A program made the translations under genes and the position numbers. A stretch of 64,000 nt of DNA, from NCBI GenBank assembly GCA_021234155.1, contig JAJEKV010000027.1, forward strand, positions 4,342,623 to 4,406,622, in the 5' to 3' direction. Positions 54,243 through 64,000 of the stretch are shown piece by piece (the stretch's first letter is position 1; each line of letters starts with the position of its first letter). The stretch is from Isoetes taiwanensis. Its lineage: Eukaryota; Streptophyta; Lycopodiopsida; Isoetales; Isoetaceae. Under the pieces are notes generated by a model. The model did not search any database, was not told the DNA's origin, and saw only the letters and a program-made list of their open reading frames with translations.

Positions 54243-56519
54243 TTATTGCTCTGAAGCAGCATAGATATTATTGGATTCCATCAGAAGAAGCTGTTTAAAA
54301 GCATGCTCTGCTATTTTCACATTTTTGAAAACCTTACAAGTACCAAGGAACATTGTCCATATTGCGCCACATGGCTCAGAAGGCAATGAATAGATCAGGT
54401 CCATAGCTTCACTCAGACATGCGGCACGGCCTAAAAGATCAACCATACAAGCATAATGCTTATCACTTGGAGTAATTCCATGATTTGGAAACATGGATAC
54501 AAAAAAATGGTGAGATTCATCAAATAAGCCTGCATGGCTGTATGCACTTAGCAGAGAAATGAATGTTATATCATCTGGTCTCAGGCCTTCTAATTGCATA
54601 TTCTTGAATAACTCAAGAACCTTTGCAGCATCACCACTTTGAATATGTGATGCGATCATTGTCGTCCAAGATATTGCAGTTCGCAATGGCATTTTGTAAA
54701 AGTGACGATATGCATCCTCAAGGGCGCCACACTTGACATACATGTCAAGTAATGCATTAGCAAGCATGACATCTATGTCATAACCAATCTCCATAAGGTG
54801 AAAATAAACTTCTTTTCCTTGTTCCAACGCACCTACGCTAGCACAAGTATTAAATAAGCTAAGATAAGTAATCTGGTTTGGTGTTATTCCATCTTCTTTC
54901 ATCAATGTAATGATATTAATAGCTGCATTTGCACCACAGTAAAGGGAATGCTGTGAAATTACGGCATTCCATGATACAACATCGTGAGTACGCATTCCTT
55001 CAAAAACTATCTGCCCGTCATGTATCGCCCCACATTTCATATACATGTCAATAACTGTATTGCCCAGAAAAACATCAAATAGATAACCAGCATTAATAAC
55101 ACTAGCATGCATCAATCTTCCTCTATACAGGGCTTCAGTGCTGGCACACGCCATGATTATGCTTGCAAAGGTAACTTCATTTGGCTTTAAGCAATCTTGG
55201 TGCATGTGCTCATAACATTCAACAGCACGCTGACAGTCACAGTTCTTGGCATAACCTGATATCATTGCATTCCATGAAACTATATTTTTAACACTCATGG
55301 AATTGAAAACCTCACACGCACTGTCCATATGCCCACATTTTCCATACATGTCCACAAGTGCACTTCCCAAATACACGTCCAACTCGAAACCAGATTTTAC
55401 AATGTAGTCATGTATCTTCCTGCACAAGTCAGGAGCTGCAACTCTAGAGCACACATTTAGAACAGCAAGCAAAGTGACACTGGTTGGTTTTAGACCTGCA
55501 TGATGCATTTTCTCAAAAAGTACAAGCGCTTCCTTGCCATCACCATGCCGGACATATGCAGTAATTATAGCTGACCATGAAACAACGTCTTGCATTATGA
55601 TATTGTCAAATACCATCCGAGCATCCATTAAACTACCACATTTAGAATACATGTCTATGAGTGCACTTCCTAGAATAGCATCCAACCCGCATTCGCTATC
55701 TTTAATGCACTGATGGAGTCCTCTCCCCTTTTCCAAAGAGTTTATGCCGATGCACGCCCTAGCAACCATGACAAAGGTAGCTCTGTTTGGCTTTACGTTA
55801 CTTTGTTTCATTTCCGTGAATAATTTGAAAGTCTCCATTTCTTTCCCATGCTGATTATACCCTGAGATCATTGCATTCCAGGAAATAACATCAGGTAATG
55901 GCAACCTGTCAAAAACTTCTCTAGAATCTCCAATGCTTCCACATTTGGCATACATAGAGATAAGTGTATTCCCTACAAAAATATCAAACGCAAGCTTCTT
56001 GTTTAAAATATGTGCATGAATTCGTTTTCCCTGTTTCAGATCTACTATGATTGCACATGCATTGACAATATTAGCTAGACTAACCTTGTCGGGTTTGACC
56101 CTTTCCTGCTGCATTTGATCGAAAAGCACAACGGCATGCCAACCACTTCCTTGTTTTATGTAACTTCCAATTATCAAAGTCCAAGAAAAGATATTCCTAT
56201 CTCTCATGCCATCAAATACTTGGCATGCATCTGACATACTTCCACAATTAAGATACATTGTAAGCAAGGTGTTCGACAAAAAGAGATGTGAACTTACACC
56301 ACACTTTATGATGTGGGTATGGACCTGCTTTCCTTCAGGCATCCTCCTTGTACTGCTGCAAAGTTGTAGAAGAGATATGTAGGACTCTGTATGCATTCGG
56401 GCTCGTGATTCTTGAAGGGCGTCCACTGCCTCCTTCAAACGACCTTCCTTACAAAGCCTTCTTACTTCCCAATCTGCAATACGGGGCTCCATAGCTGACG
56501 GGTGGGCAGGAAGATTCAT
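54243..56519 (-). CDS. PLS-class pentatricopeptide-repeat protein, 758 aa
   Basis: Intronless, with about 20 PPR motifs in regular P-L-S triplets from about residue 45. Each triplet has forms like VVSWSAIITAYVRHG (P), KGRGLHQCIKDSECG (L) and ILGSALIDMYSKCGSLMDAR (S). The array ends in L2/S2 (TPSDKHYACMVDLLGRAACL) and an E1-like motif (IWTMFLGTCKVFKNVKIAEH). E normally continues ...YVLLSNIYAASG, E+ and DYW; here it jumps to MESNNIYAASEQ and stops, so about seven residues and the whole E2/DYW end are missing. PLS proteins bind organelle RNA and guide C-to-U editing. Without DYW this one would need a partner, or may have decayed. I see no clear transit peptide at the listed start, so targeting is uncertain. 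Confidence 0.92.
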   Translation of the reverse strand: MNLPAHPSAMEPRIADWEVRRLCKEGRLKEAVDALQESRARMHTESYISLLQLCSSTRRMPEGKQVHTHIIKCGVSSHLFLSNTLLTMYLNCGSMSDACQVFDGMRDRNIFSWTLIIGSYIKQGSGWHAVVLFDQMQQERVKPDKVSLANIVNACAIIVDLKQGKRIHAHILNKKLAFDIFVGNTLISMYAKCGSIGDSREVFDRLPLPDVISWNAMISGYNQHGKEMETFKLFTEMKQSNVKPNRATFVMVARACIGINSLEKGRGLHQCIKDSECGLDAILGSALIDMYSKCGSLMDARMVFDNIIMQDVVSWSAIITAYVRHGDGKEALVLFEKMHHAGLKPTSVTLLAVLNVCSRVAAPDLCRKIHDYIVKSGFELDVYLGSALVDMYGKCGHMDSACEVFNSMSVKNIVSWNAMISGYAKNCDCQRAVECYEHMHQDCLKPNEVTFASIIMACASTEALYRGRLMHASVINAGYLFDVFLGNTVIDMYMKCGAIHDGQIVFEGMRTHDVVSWNAVISQHSLYCGANAAINIITLMKEDGITPNQITYLSLFNTCASVGALEQGKEVYFHLMEIGYDIDVMLANALLDMYVKCGALEDAYRHFYKMPLRTAISWTTMIASHIQSGDAAKVLELFKNMQLEGLRPDDITFISLLSAYSHAGLFDESHHFFVSMFPNHGITPSDKHYACMVDLLGRAACLSEAMDLIYSLPSEPCGAIWTMFLGTCKVFKNVKIAEHAFKQLLLMESNNIYAASEQ

Positions 56520-57341
56520 TTCTGTTAGCTTATGGTCCTTAGAAACACTTAGTTGGGATCAAGCTGCAATTACTTCAATGGCCACAATCGATGCTACTAG
56601 TAAAGATAAACCAGCTTATTTACTAATTTGTAAATGTCAACGTTACATCAACCCAAACACTGGCGGTTAAGATCCTTGTATAAAGTCATCAAGGTTTCCT
56701 GTAAACAACCCCAAAAAACTATCATGGGAGCACGTATTTACAAACAACGCATGTATATAGCACAAGGTTAGCATCCTCATCAAGCATGACTAAAATTACC
56801 AAAGTTACCATCAATAATATATCTACCTGGGTATCTTATTCCCATATCCAGGGAGAATCCACATCCGTCTGCACCCATTCTCGCATGCCCTTTGTAGATA
56901 GGATCCAATGTGTCATCTCAAGGGTCATACCTTAGAAACTCCATAAGGAGCCTAATGTAGATCCCATACAATGCATGTACTGCATAGCTTTGAGAAATCT
57001 ATGGAGGAGAGAGTTGCCTCCTACATCAAACTAAACTCCTACAAGCTTAGGACTTAGCATGTCTAGCTTGGATTGTTGGTCACTCAGTCACATGGACTCT
57101 ATATCACAAAGCCTTCAACTGTGGGGAGGTCCAGATCAACCCTGTGCCTCATTCCACAAAGCCTAAACAATGCAACTAATCGTAGAAATCGCAAGAGATC
57201 TTGTTCAAATTATTGATGGGCCATGATTAGGTTATGAGCTCTGTTTCAAGTGGGATTTGAGTCAACGAAAAGCTTTCTCGAGGCCTTTCCAGAGATATCT
57301 AATTGGGCTATGTTTGATAAAGATTTGAAGGAGGAAATTGT
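56520..57341. other. Upstream region of the PPR gene, no other gene
   Basis: Mixed-composition non-coding sequence. It should contain the PPR promoter, but no convincing TATA box stands at a clear distance from the ATG. Confidence 0.4.
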
Positions 57342-58800
57342 GACGTTCCAGTATATTATACGTTATAAATACCTATATTATATTGCCACATCACAGTACA
57401 TGTCAAGCAGATTGACATGTCAAGCATAGGATATGTCCATATACTGCACATGCATGCCACCTAGATAGCTAGCATGTCAATATATTGTAAGGGGTGCTCC
57501 ATGGACATATAAATACATTGACACGTATTTATTCCATGCAACCATTAAGAACCATTATATTATACGTGAGAGTATAATATAACTCATGAGCCAGTTAACA
57601 AGTGAGTTACACATGATGCCATAAATCCAATAACATTGTATTTATGACTTATGCAATTATTATTGACTATTATATTGCACATGTTAATATAACATGTGAA
57701 TATAACCCATAACTGCCATATGGCAGTTCCCTAAGGAGCCAAGTGGGCCAATCAAGTACTAATCCTAAAGCATAAGGGAAAAAAGGTAAGAATCGTAAAA
57801 GTTGCCTTTTGGGTTCTAGGAGTGACGATGAGGGATCAGAGGAGCGATTGGAGCAATGCCAAACATAATCCAGCCTTGCAGCAGTAGCGAAGGTCGCTGT
57901 GCCCGAGAATTCCAAGATCTTTATCCGTTTGCATCAGTTTCAGCGGCATGAACGAGTTCCAAGGCATTGGAGGCACCCAAGGATCCGGTTAGTGTCGATT
58001 CTGCCAGTCAATGCAAGCTTTATGGTTGTTCTTAAGCTTGATTAGTATCTATCTTAGTCCTAGATCTCTAGAACCCAAGAACCCATACTTGCAACCTAGA
58101 CTAACGAATGAACCCTAATCATGTAGATTAGATTAGTTAGATTAGATCTGTGACTTCTTTTATTTCGATTCATTCTGTTATGGTATGATGGATATCTCTG
58201 TTCACCTCTTGTGTATTGGGAAGGGGGGTAGAGACCCAGAGCCTTCTTAAGATGATCCTAGAACAACCTTATTAATTTCCAATCAATTGCGGCTGTGGGT
58301 GGAGGGGCCAGACCGGCTGACAAGGGGGAACTTGTTCGATGGCAGTTGATCCCTCTGGTGTGTAAAGCCTACCAGGGAACATTGCAGACTAGGCCTAATA
58401 CCTTATGCACTGTGTGTGGCTCTAGTATGGGCTCGACACCTCTTGGGTGGTGAGGCCACCTTCAATGGGGTTGAAGTCATAGACGAGCAGTGGCTCTCTA
58501 GTCTGCCTGTCATTAACATGTATCCTCTGGAGGAGAGAGTGATCATGTCCTCCTGCCTCATCAGGACTGGGGAGATGCAACCCAGGAATAGCCCCTTTGG
58601 CTATGCCCGGGCAGGCTATGATCCGGTCCCAAAACTTATCAGCCTATCTACAAAGTATGCACAGGAGGGGAGTGGACTACCCAACGAACATGTTCTATGC
58701 CAGCCAAATCCATTTGCTATGAATTCTGTCTGCTTTGACCTCTGGAGGATCAAGCCGTCAGTCTATTCTCAAGAGTCTGAGCCTGGGTAGGATTCATCTT
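57342..58800 (+). repeat. Solo or truncated LTR related to the chromovirus LTR
   Basis: It starts TGTGACGTTCCA, like the chromovirus LTR read in its own direction (TGTGACGTTCCAAGGG). Further matches in the same order are CTCTTGTGTATTGGGAAGGG with GGGGTAGAGACC near 58208 (chromovirus: CTCTTGTGTTGGGAAGGG) and GGGAGATGCAACCC near 58570. Similarity elsewhere is low, so it is an old or different subfamily. No internal region is attached, and the right end is unclear, perhaps cut by the neighbouring LINE. Confidence 0.7.
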
Positions 58801-58925
58801 TATTGATGTTGTTATCTCTTTTGATGTATGATCATATTATGGTGATTACACCCTTCGAGATGGTTATGTCTTTGTTATAATAATAATAATAATAATTTAT
58901 TATCATGCTCCTTAGGACCTTGAGG

Positions 58926-59180
58926 TCATGGAGCAGCCATTACATGTTGTTTGATCTCAATTGAGTCAAAAAACAATCTATGCAATTCAATCTTTTTAAG
59001 GTAGCAACCCAGTTTTCTTGGATCAATGTCTAAGAGACTATGAAAGCTATTGAGTCTGATATCAAATGAATTTCTAATGTCTGTATATGCTGTGCATGCT
59101 AAAAATGTGTGCTCTTCATCCTCAACAACCCCATCTGTGCATAGTAAGCATAACCGTTCTTCTCTGGGGATGCCACCCAT
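58926..59180 (-). pseudogene. LINE C-terminal zinc-binding segment
   Basis: CLLCTDGVVEDEEHTFLAC has the Cys-Cys-His-Cys spacing found at the end of many LINE ORF2 proteins (same layout as CDTCKIEDEMHMVKEC in the LINE at 49765). Confidence 0.8.
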
Positions 59181-59499
59181 CCGCCTACTTCAATTTGGAG
59201 CCAATGGCGAACTTGTCCCTCTATCGTGCAATAGTTTGCCTCGTGGAGCGTGGGATGCTTGGGCTGAAAGATATGCTTGATCTGAGTATACCAAAGATCG
59301 GGTTCACCTCTGTCATATAATATGTCATTTTAGTGCTCGGTTCAGCCCGATCCGGCTCCATCACACGCAATCGCATGCAGGTGTCTCTTACACTTAGCTC
59401 GACCGCCGCTTAGCTTCATCGATTCCCCAGCCTAGCAGCCCATTCCAACACATCCCTCATTACCATCCTCGTATGCGCGACTCTTCCATGGCTTTTCTT

Positions 59500-60981
59500 G
59501 GTAGTCGATTATCATCTAGAGTAGATAGCCTCGCTTACAAAAACAATAGTCCGGACCAATGCCTCGCCTCCAATCCAGAAGCGCACACTTCCGCCAAAGA
59601 TAATTGGATATGGAATCATTTGTTTGATTCCGAGTTCTTCTTGCGTAAAAAATCTTTTGAATGCATTCCACCTGCTTCCATAAGCCTTTTGATGAGCAGG
59701 CCCCCATCACCGGAGCCCCATATAATGCTACTTGTTTGGACCAAATATTTTTTAAAAGCATTTTTTCAACTTCCATTCCTCGCAATGATGCCTTACGGCA
59801 TCGCCTAAGCATGCCATACAAAGCCGTTTTCCCCCTGCTACTCTCTTCTTAATACACTCTTTCCACTTATAATCCGAATCAATTCCAAGCCAAGATACTT
59901 ATAATAACTTACGGTTTCTAGCAATTCTCCATTGTAAGTAAACCGTGGTCTTTGGATTGTGCCATAAACCATGATCTTGGATTTGGATAAGTTAACCTTC
60001 ATTTTCCTTGCTAGACGTAATTCACTTAGTGTTTGTAGATGTACCGTAGTTTATCGTGATTCCGCCAAAGAATACTACATCGTCCGCATATAGCAAATGG
60101 TTGAATTACATAATCTCCTAGTCAAGTTCCCGTAAGACCTTTTTGCTCCATCCACTGGCTGTAATTCATCTATATATAGTCCAAAAAGGGTGGGAGACAA
60201 CGGGCAGCCCCGCCTTTACCCCTATCGTCTTTGTGAATTTCACATGGATTGTCCGCAAGCCGTGTTCTAACTTCCTTATACAAATGAGATCGCCCCCATA
60301 AGTGCGGTTGGGACGCCAATTTCTTTCATTCGATTGCCTAACTCATCCCCTCGGGTACCGTATCAAATGCTTTAGAGAAATCAATGAAAGCAAGGAAAAG
60401 GGCTTTACCCTGGTCTTTTTGCCTTCTCGATCAAGACTCGCAAAGTGAGGGCATGATCTAAGGTATTATGCATTTTTCTGAAACCCGCTTGGCACGGAGC
60501 GCGTTTCCCATTTGTCTCTGCCCATGCACTCGGTTTTCGCTCCAACAGCAACCCAAAGAATTTAGAATAGACACTCCCTACCATGATGGTTCTGTAATTT
60601 CGCATCCGCTTTTATGCCCGACTTATACACCGGAACAATTTTGTTAGATTGCCATGAGTTCGGCAGCCCCCGCTTGACATTTTTAGTTGATCTGTTAAGA
60701 CCTGTAAGAGCATTTCCCACCCCATTTCGTGAGCTCAAAGACTCATACCTTCGAGATCTGCAGCCTTCCCATTCTTTAGATGCTCTAAAGCCAAGTCTAC
60801 CTCTCTTCTTTGTGAAGATATCTTCATACACATCTACTGATTCCATCTTGGCTGCACCTTCATAATAGTACAGGGATCTTACCAGCTGCAAGAGATCCTC
60901 TTCTTTTAACTGATGGTGTACCACGGGACCACGGATTTTATTCCAAAAACTCTTTGGGTGCTTATGGAGCCAGTTACACAA
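59500..60981 (-). pseudogene. LINE reverse transcriptase fragments
   Basis: Fragments in shifting frames include WLHKHPKSFWNKIRGP and LPNSWQSNKIVPVYKSG (60562-60981), MRNYRTIMVGSVYSKFFGLL and CQAGFRKMHNTLDHALTLR (60405-60605) and KQVALYGAPVMGACSSKGLW (59516-59821). No catalytic YADD box stays in frame with the rest. Confidence 0.82.
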
Positions 60982-61141
60982 GTCCTCCTGCCTTTTAGCC
61001 TCGTATGCTCTTTTCTTGCCTCGAATGAGCAGTTTGTACCATTTGGGCTTTACTTTAACTCCCTTAGGGAGTCGTGATCTCGCTATGGAGCATTCAAAGA
61101 TCCCACCATGTGTTGCAAGGTTTTCCCCGCCTTCCTAGGCT

Positions 61142-62092
61142 TCAGATATCCAAAACAATGTCCTGCTTTGCTTTCATGACTGTCTCTGTGAGTAAAGCGG
61201 AGTCAGCCTCCAGTTTACCACTCCAAGAGACGTGACTGAGTGTTTGGTCTAGGCATCTCTGAAAAGCTTTCCTTTTAGTATAGTCCAATTTCAACTTGGG
61301 CTTAGCGCGGATGGGACTGGTTACATCATCTAATTTCCCCTTCAATTCAAGGTATAAACCTACGTGATCTGATTCTGGTACTTTGTCTTGCAGTTTAAAA
61401 CATTCCACTAAACTGCTACTTGTAGGTGACATGAGCAGGTAGTCTACAATACTTTCTCCTAAAGGGGTAATGCAAGTGCTGGTATGTGTATCACGGAATC
61501 TCCTGATTCCGTTCATGATTTTGAGTCCACAGGTGGTCCCGAAATCAAGCAATTTGTCTCCCATTTGGTTTCTTATTTGATCTGTGGAATCGCGCGCAAA
61601 ACATTCGTCATCTGTTTCTGATAAGAGCAGATCTCCTTCTTGTATATAAGATACAGCTTGTGCCCCTTTCGTCCTGGCATTAAAATCACCTATTACTATT
61701 ACTTCTCCCTTATCTTTATATGTCAGCACTTCCTTGCTGAGATCGTGGAGTGGGTTGTCCCTGTCCAGACCCATTTGATTGTAAACATTCATAGCCAGTG
61801 GGGCATAATAGCATGCTGCCACATAAACTTGGTGATTTTCCAGCTCTATACATATCCACACATGCTGTTTAAACTCATGCTCTGCCACAAACTGTACCCT
61901 TTCAGCAATTTCCTTTCGTGCATATGCTGCAACACCACCAAATCCTCGTCCTACTCCAGGCCCCTTAGTGTTCCACATAGAACCTACTATGGTAAAACCT
62001 GGTATGTCCGGGAGTGGTCTGGTCTGATGTTCCCAAGTTTCAAGAAATAGAAGCACATCCATTTTACCCACTACATCCAAATTTGCAGCCAC
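61142..62092 (-). pseudogene. LINE apurinic-type endonuclease, 316 aa, still open
   Basis: The endonuclease/exonuclease/phosphatase fold is recognisable: LLFLETWEHQ (metal-binding Glu), YVAACYYAP, EVIVIGDFNAR and PESDHVGLYLE (catalytic Asp-His). It nicks the target to prime reverse transcription. The domain is open but the downstream RT is broken. Confidence 0.88.
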
Positions 62093-62379
62093 TTTTTCTT
62101 GGCGTTATGATGCTATGTGCGCTTCCGCAGCTAAATAGATTCTGAGGGAGATGAGCTGAATGACACGTCCATTTCTCCCACGCCAAATTCTTGCTCACCA
62201 TCAAGAATCCGACGTCAGGTGGACAACTTCGTGTTGGCAGTATAGCTAGCAGGAGGGAACCTCCTGTTTTTATACGATGGGAGCATCATATACGAACAGG
62301 GGACATCACAATTGTATCAGAGCATAGGGCATGCAATTCACACAGACAACAACCAATCCAAGGCAACCTGGGTGATATT

Positions 62380-62510
62380 GTGTAGATTCAGAATAGGAAG
62401 TCATAAGTTATAGATTGAAAAGGATAGATGGAAATGTCCCATAGTAAAAATAGAGAACTTTGTGATTTGGGCGAAGTTGAAGATGAAGGGCATGTATGGA
62501 ACATGAGTCC
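62380..62510 (+). pseudogene. LINE 3' fragment
   Basis: RFRIGSHKL*IEKDRWKC and LCDLGEVEDEGHVWNM match the end of the LINE at 49765 (MGSHELRIEKDRWRN, LCDTCKIEDEMHMV). A short relic with a stop. Confidence 0.7.
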
Positions 62511-62614
62511 AACAAATGACAGAAATGGAATCAAATATCACATCGCCCTCCCTTACATGGAATTGGCTTCTCTGGCTAACACAGTCTCCAGCACTATGGT
62601 TCCAGAACCTCTCA

Positions 62615-62712
62615 CAATGGTTTACGACGAACCAACATTGTAGAACATGGAGAGACCAATCCATTGGACTCAACGACAATTTGGTCTGCATTGAATCCAT
62701 ACTTTTCTAGAA
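62615..62712. repeat. ~98-bp duplicated segment, copy 1
   Basis: Contains ATGGTTTACGACGAACCAAC and TGACAATTTGGTCT-type phrases that recur at 63184-63282. Each copy is followed by a (CT)n array. Confidence 0.75.
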
Positions 62713-62744
62713 CAATTTGGTAGTCTATTTCCCTTGAATCCATA

Positions 62745-62747
<3 letters not shown>

Positions 62748-62806
<59 letters not shown>

Positions 62807-62809
62807 TCT
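62748..62809. repeat. (CT)n microsatellite
   Basis: Almost pure CT dinucleotide repeat, about 60 bp. Confidence 0.97.
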
Positions 62810-63045
62810 GGGCGTTTAGTCTAGTGGTAATACACTAGGTCTAGCAACTATAGGTCTCGAGTTGAGACCGCCCGAATCGCCTCTGGCTTGTTGGGTGTCA
62901 AAACCCACGGGCGCAATGTAAAAGTGGTTGGGGCGGGGCCCAACAAAGCAATGTAGTGTGGTGTGTGGTCACATGTCCGGTTGGATCTTTGCCTAGTGGC
63001 GTGGCGTTAAAATACTATCTATCTATCTCTCTCTCTCTCTCTCTA
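62810..63045 (+). mobile_element. Probable tRNA-derived SINE
   Basis: Begins GGGCGTTTAGTCTAGTGG; TAGTCTAGTGG (62817) fits Pol III box A, and GGTCTCGAGTTGAGACC (62853-62869) fits a box B region about 35 bp later. A ~150-bp unrelated body follows and ends in (CTAT)n and (CT)n. No protein is coded. The tail runs into simple repeat, so the 3' end is uncertain. Confidence 0.55.
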
Positions 63046-63183
63046 CCTCCCTCGCTCTCTATCTCAGTTCGAGGCTGTCGAGCTTGGATTGTGCCACAGA
63101 GGAGCAGGACGAGCATGACAATCAGGAAAGGATTGATGCATGGCCATTTCACCCAGAGCGCCTAGACCACTTCACCATGAGCA

Positions 63184-63282
63184 CGATGGTTTTCAACGAA
63201 CCAACGTTATAGAACATGGAAGAGATCAATCCATTGGAATTAATGACAATTTGGTCTACATTGAATCCAGAGTTTTCTAGCG
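63184..63282. repeat. ~98-bp duplicated segment, copy 2
   Basis: Second copy of 62615-62712, about 570 bp downstream, with several substitutions. It is again followed by a CT array. Confidence 0.75.
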
Positions 63283-63301
63283 ATGGGAACTCTTTCCTAT
63301 C

Positions 63302-64000
<699 letters not shown>

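Larger units (their letters stand above)
58878..62150 (-). mobile_element. Decayed LINE, minus strand, with (TTA)n tail
   Basis: Order on the minus strand is endonuclease (61142-62092), broken RT (about 59500-60981), zinc-binding end (58926-59180) and a tail of AAT/TTA repeats at 58878-58898. Several frame breaks disable RT. The 5' boundary near 62150 is an estimate. Confidence 0.85.

Noticed and set aside
57670-57915. 81-aa minus-strand ORF
   Set aside because: It lies within the LTR-like fragment, antisense to it, with no recognisable domain.
62817-62869. Functional tRNA gene
   Set aside because: Box-like motifs are present but no acceptor stem or full cloverleaf; a SINE body follows.

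Overview
The window reads as nuclear DNA of a land plant. It holds an intron-rich plant-type gene for a mitochondrial methyltransferase, a long intronless PLS-class pentatricopeptide-repeat (PPR) gene, remnants of plant alpha-expansin and aldo-keto reductase genes, and a dense load of Ty3/gypsy, Ty1/copia and LINE elements. The mix of large introns, nested elements and PPR style suggests a seed-free plant such as a fern. That placement is an impression, not proof.

Layout. 258-6573 (-): a 12-exon NDUFAF7/MidA-type methyltransferase gene, rebuilt exon by exon to 418 codons plus stop. 6574-10414: tandem repeats, coding-like scraps and an alpha-expansin pseudogene. 10415-23527 (-): a complete 13.1-kb gypsy chromovirus bounded by the target-site duplication AACAG. 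24046-30480 (+): a 5'-truncated LINE with its own duplication and poly-A tail, split by a 4.6-kb copia element (25167-29778, -; duplication TGTAT). 32926-44023 (+): an 11.1-kb Tat/Athila-like gypsy element (duplication GTAGT) with a decayed gag-pol, an antisense ORF with its own TATA box, and a long extra sense ORF. 46075-48711: an AT-rich inverted-repeat DNA element built around a repeated palindrome. 49765-52158 (+): a LINE. 52171-52880 (-): an aldo-keto reductase pseudogene. 54243-56519 (-): the PPR gene. 57342-~58800 (+): an LTR fragment related to the chromovirus LTR. 58878-62150 (-): a decayed LINE. 62380-64000: LINE fragments, a probable tRNA-derived SINE and long (CT)n arrays.

The most striking content is inside the chromovirus. 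Between its 5' LTR/primer-binding site and gag it carries two intact accessory ORFs. The first (369 aa, 20222-21331, -) is a histone H3: residues 2-10 match the canonical H3 tail exactly through K9, and the last 92 residues align without gaps to the whole H3 histone fold. About 265 residues of acidic, Ser-rich and Lys/Arg/Pro-rich sequence separate the two. The second (507 aa, 17927-19450, -) is unrecognised. Each has a TATA-like box about 90-110 nt upstream of its ATG. The same element's integrase ends in a chromodomain, a fold that in other proteins reads methylated H3 tails. So one mobile element encodes both an H3 tail and a possible H3-tail reader. Its gag-protease region is frameshifted and its integrase has lost residues around the second catalytic Asp, yet both accessory ORFs are open.

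Two genes look functional for the host (methyltransferase and PPR); both point to organelle biology. Everything else recognisable is mobile DNA or gene relics.
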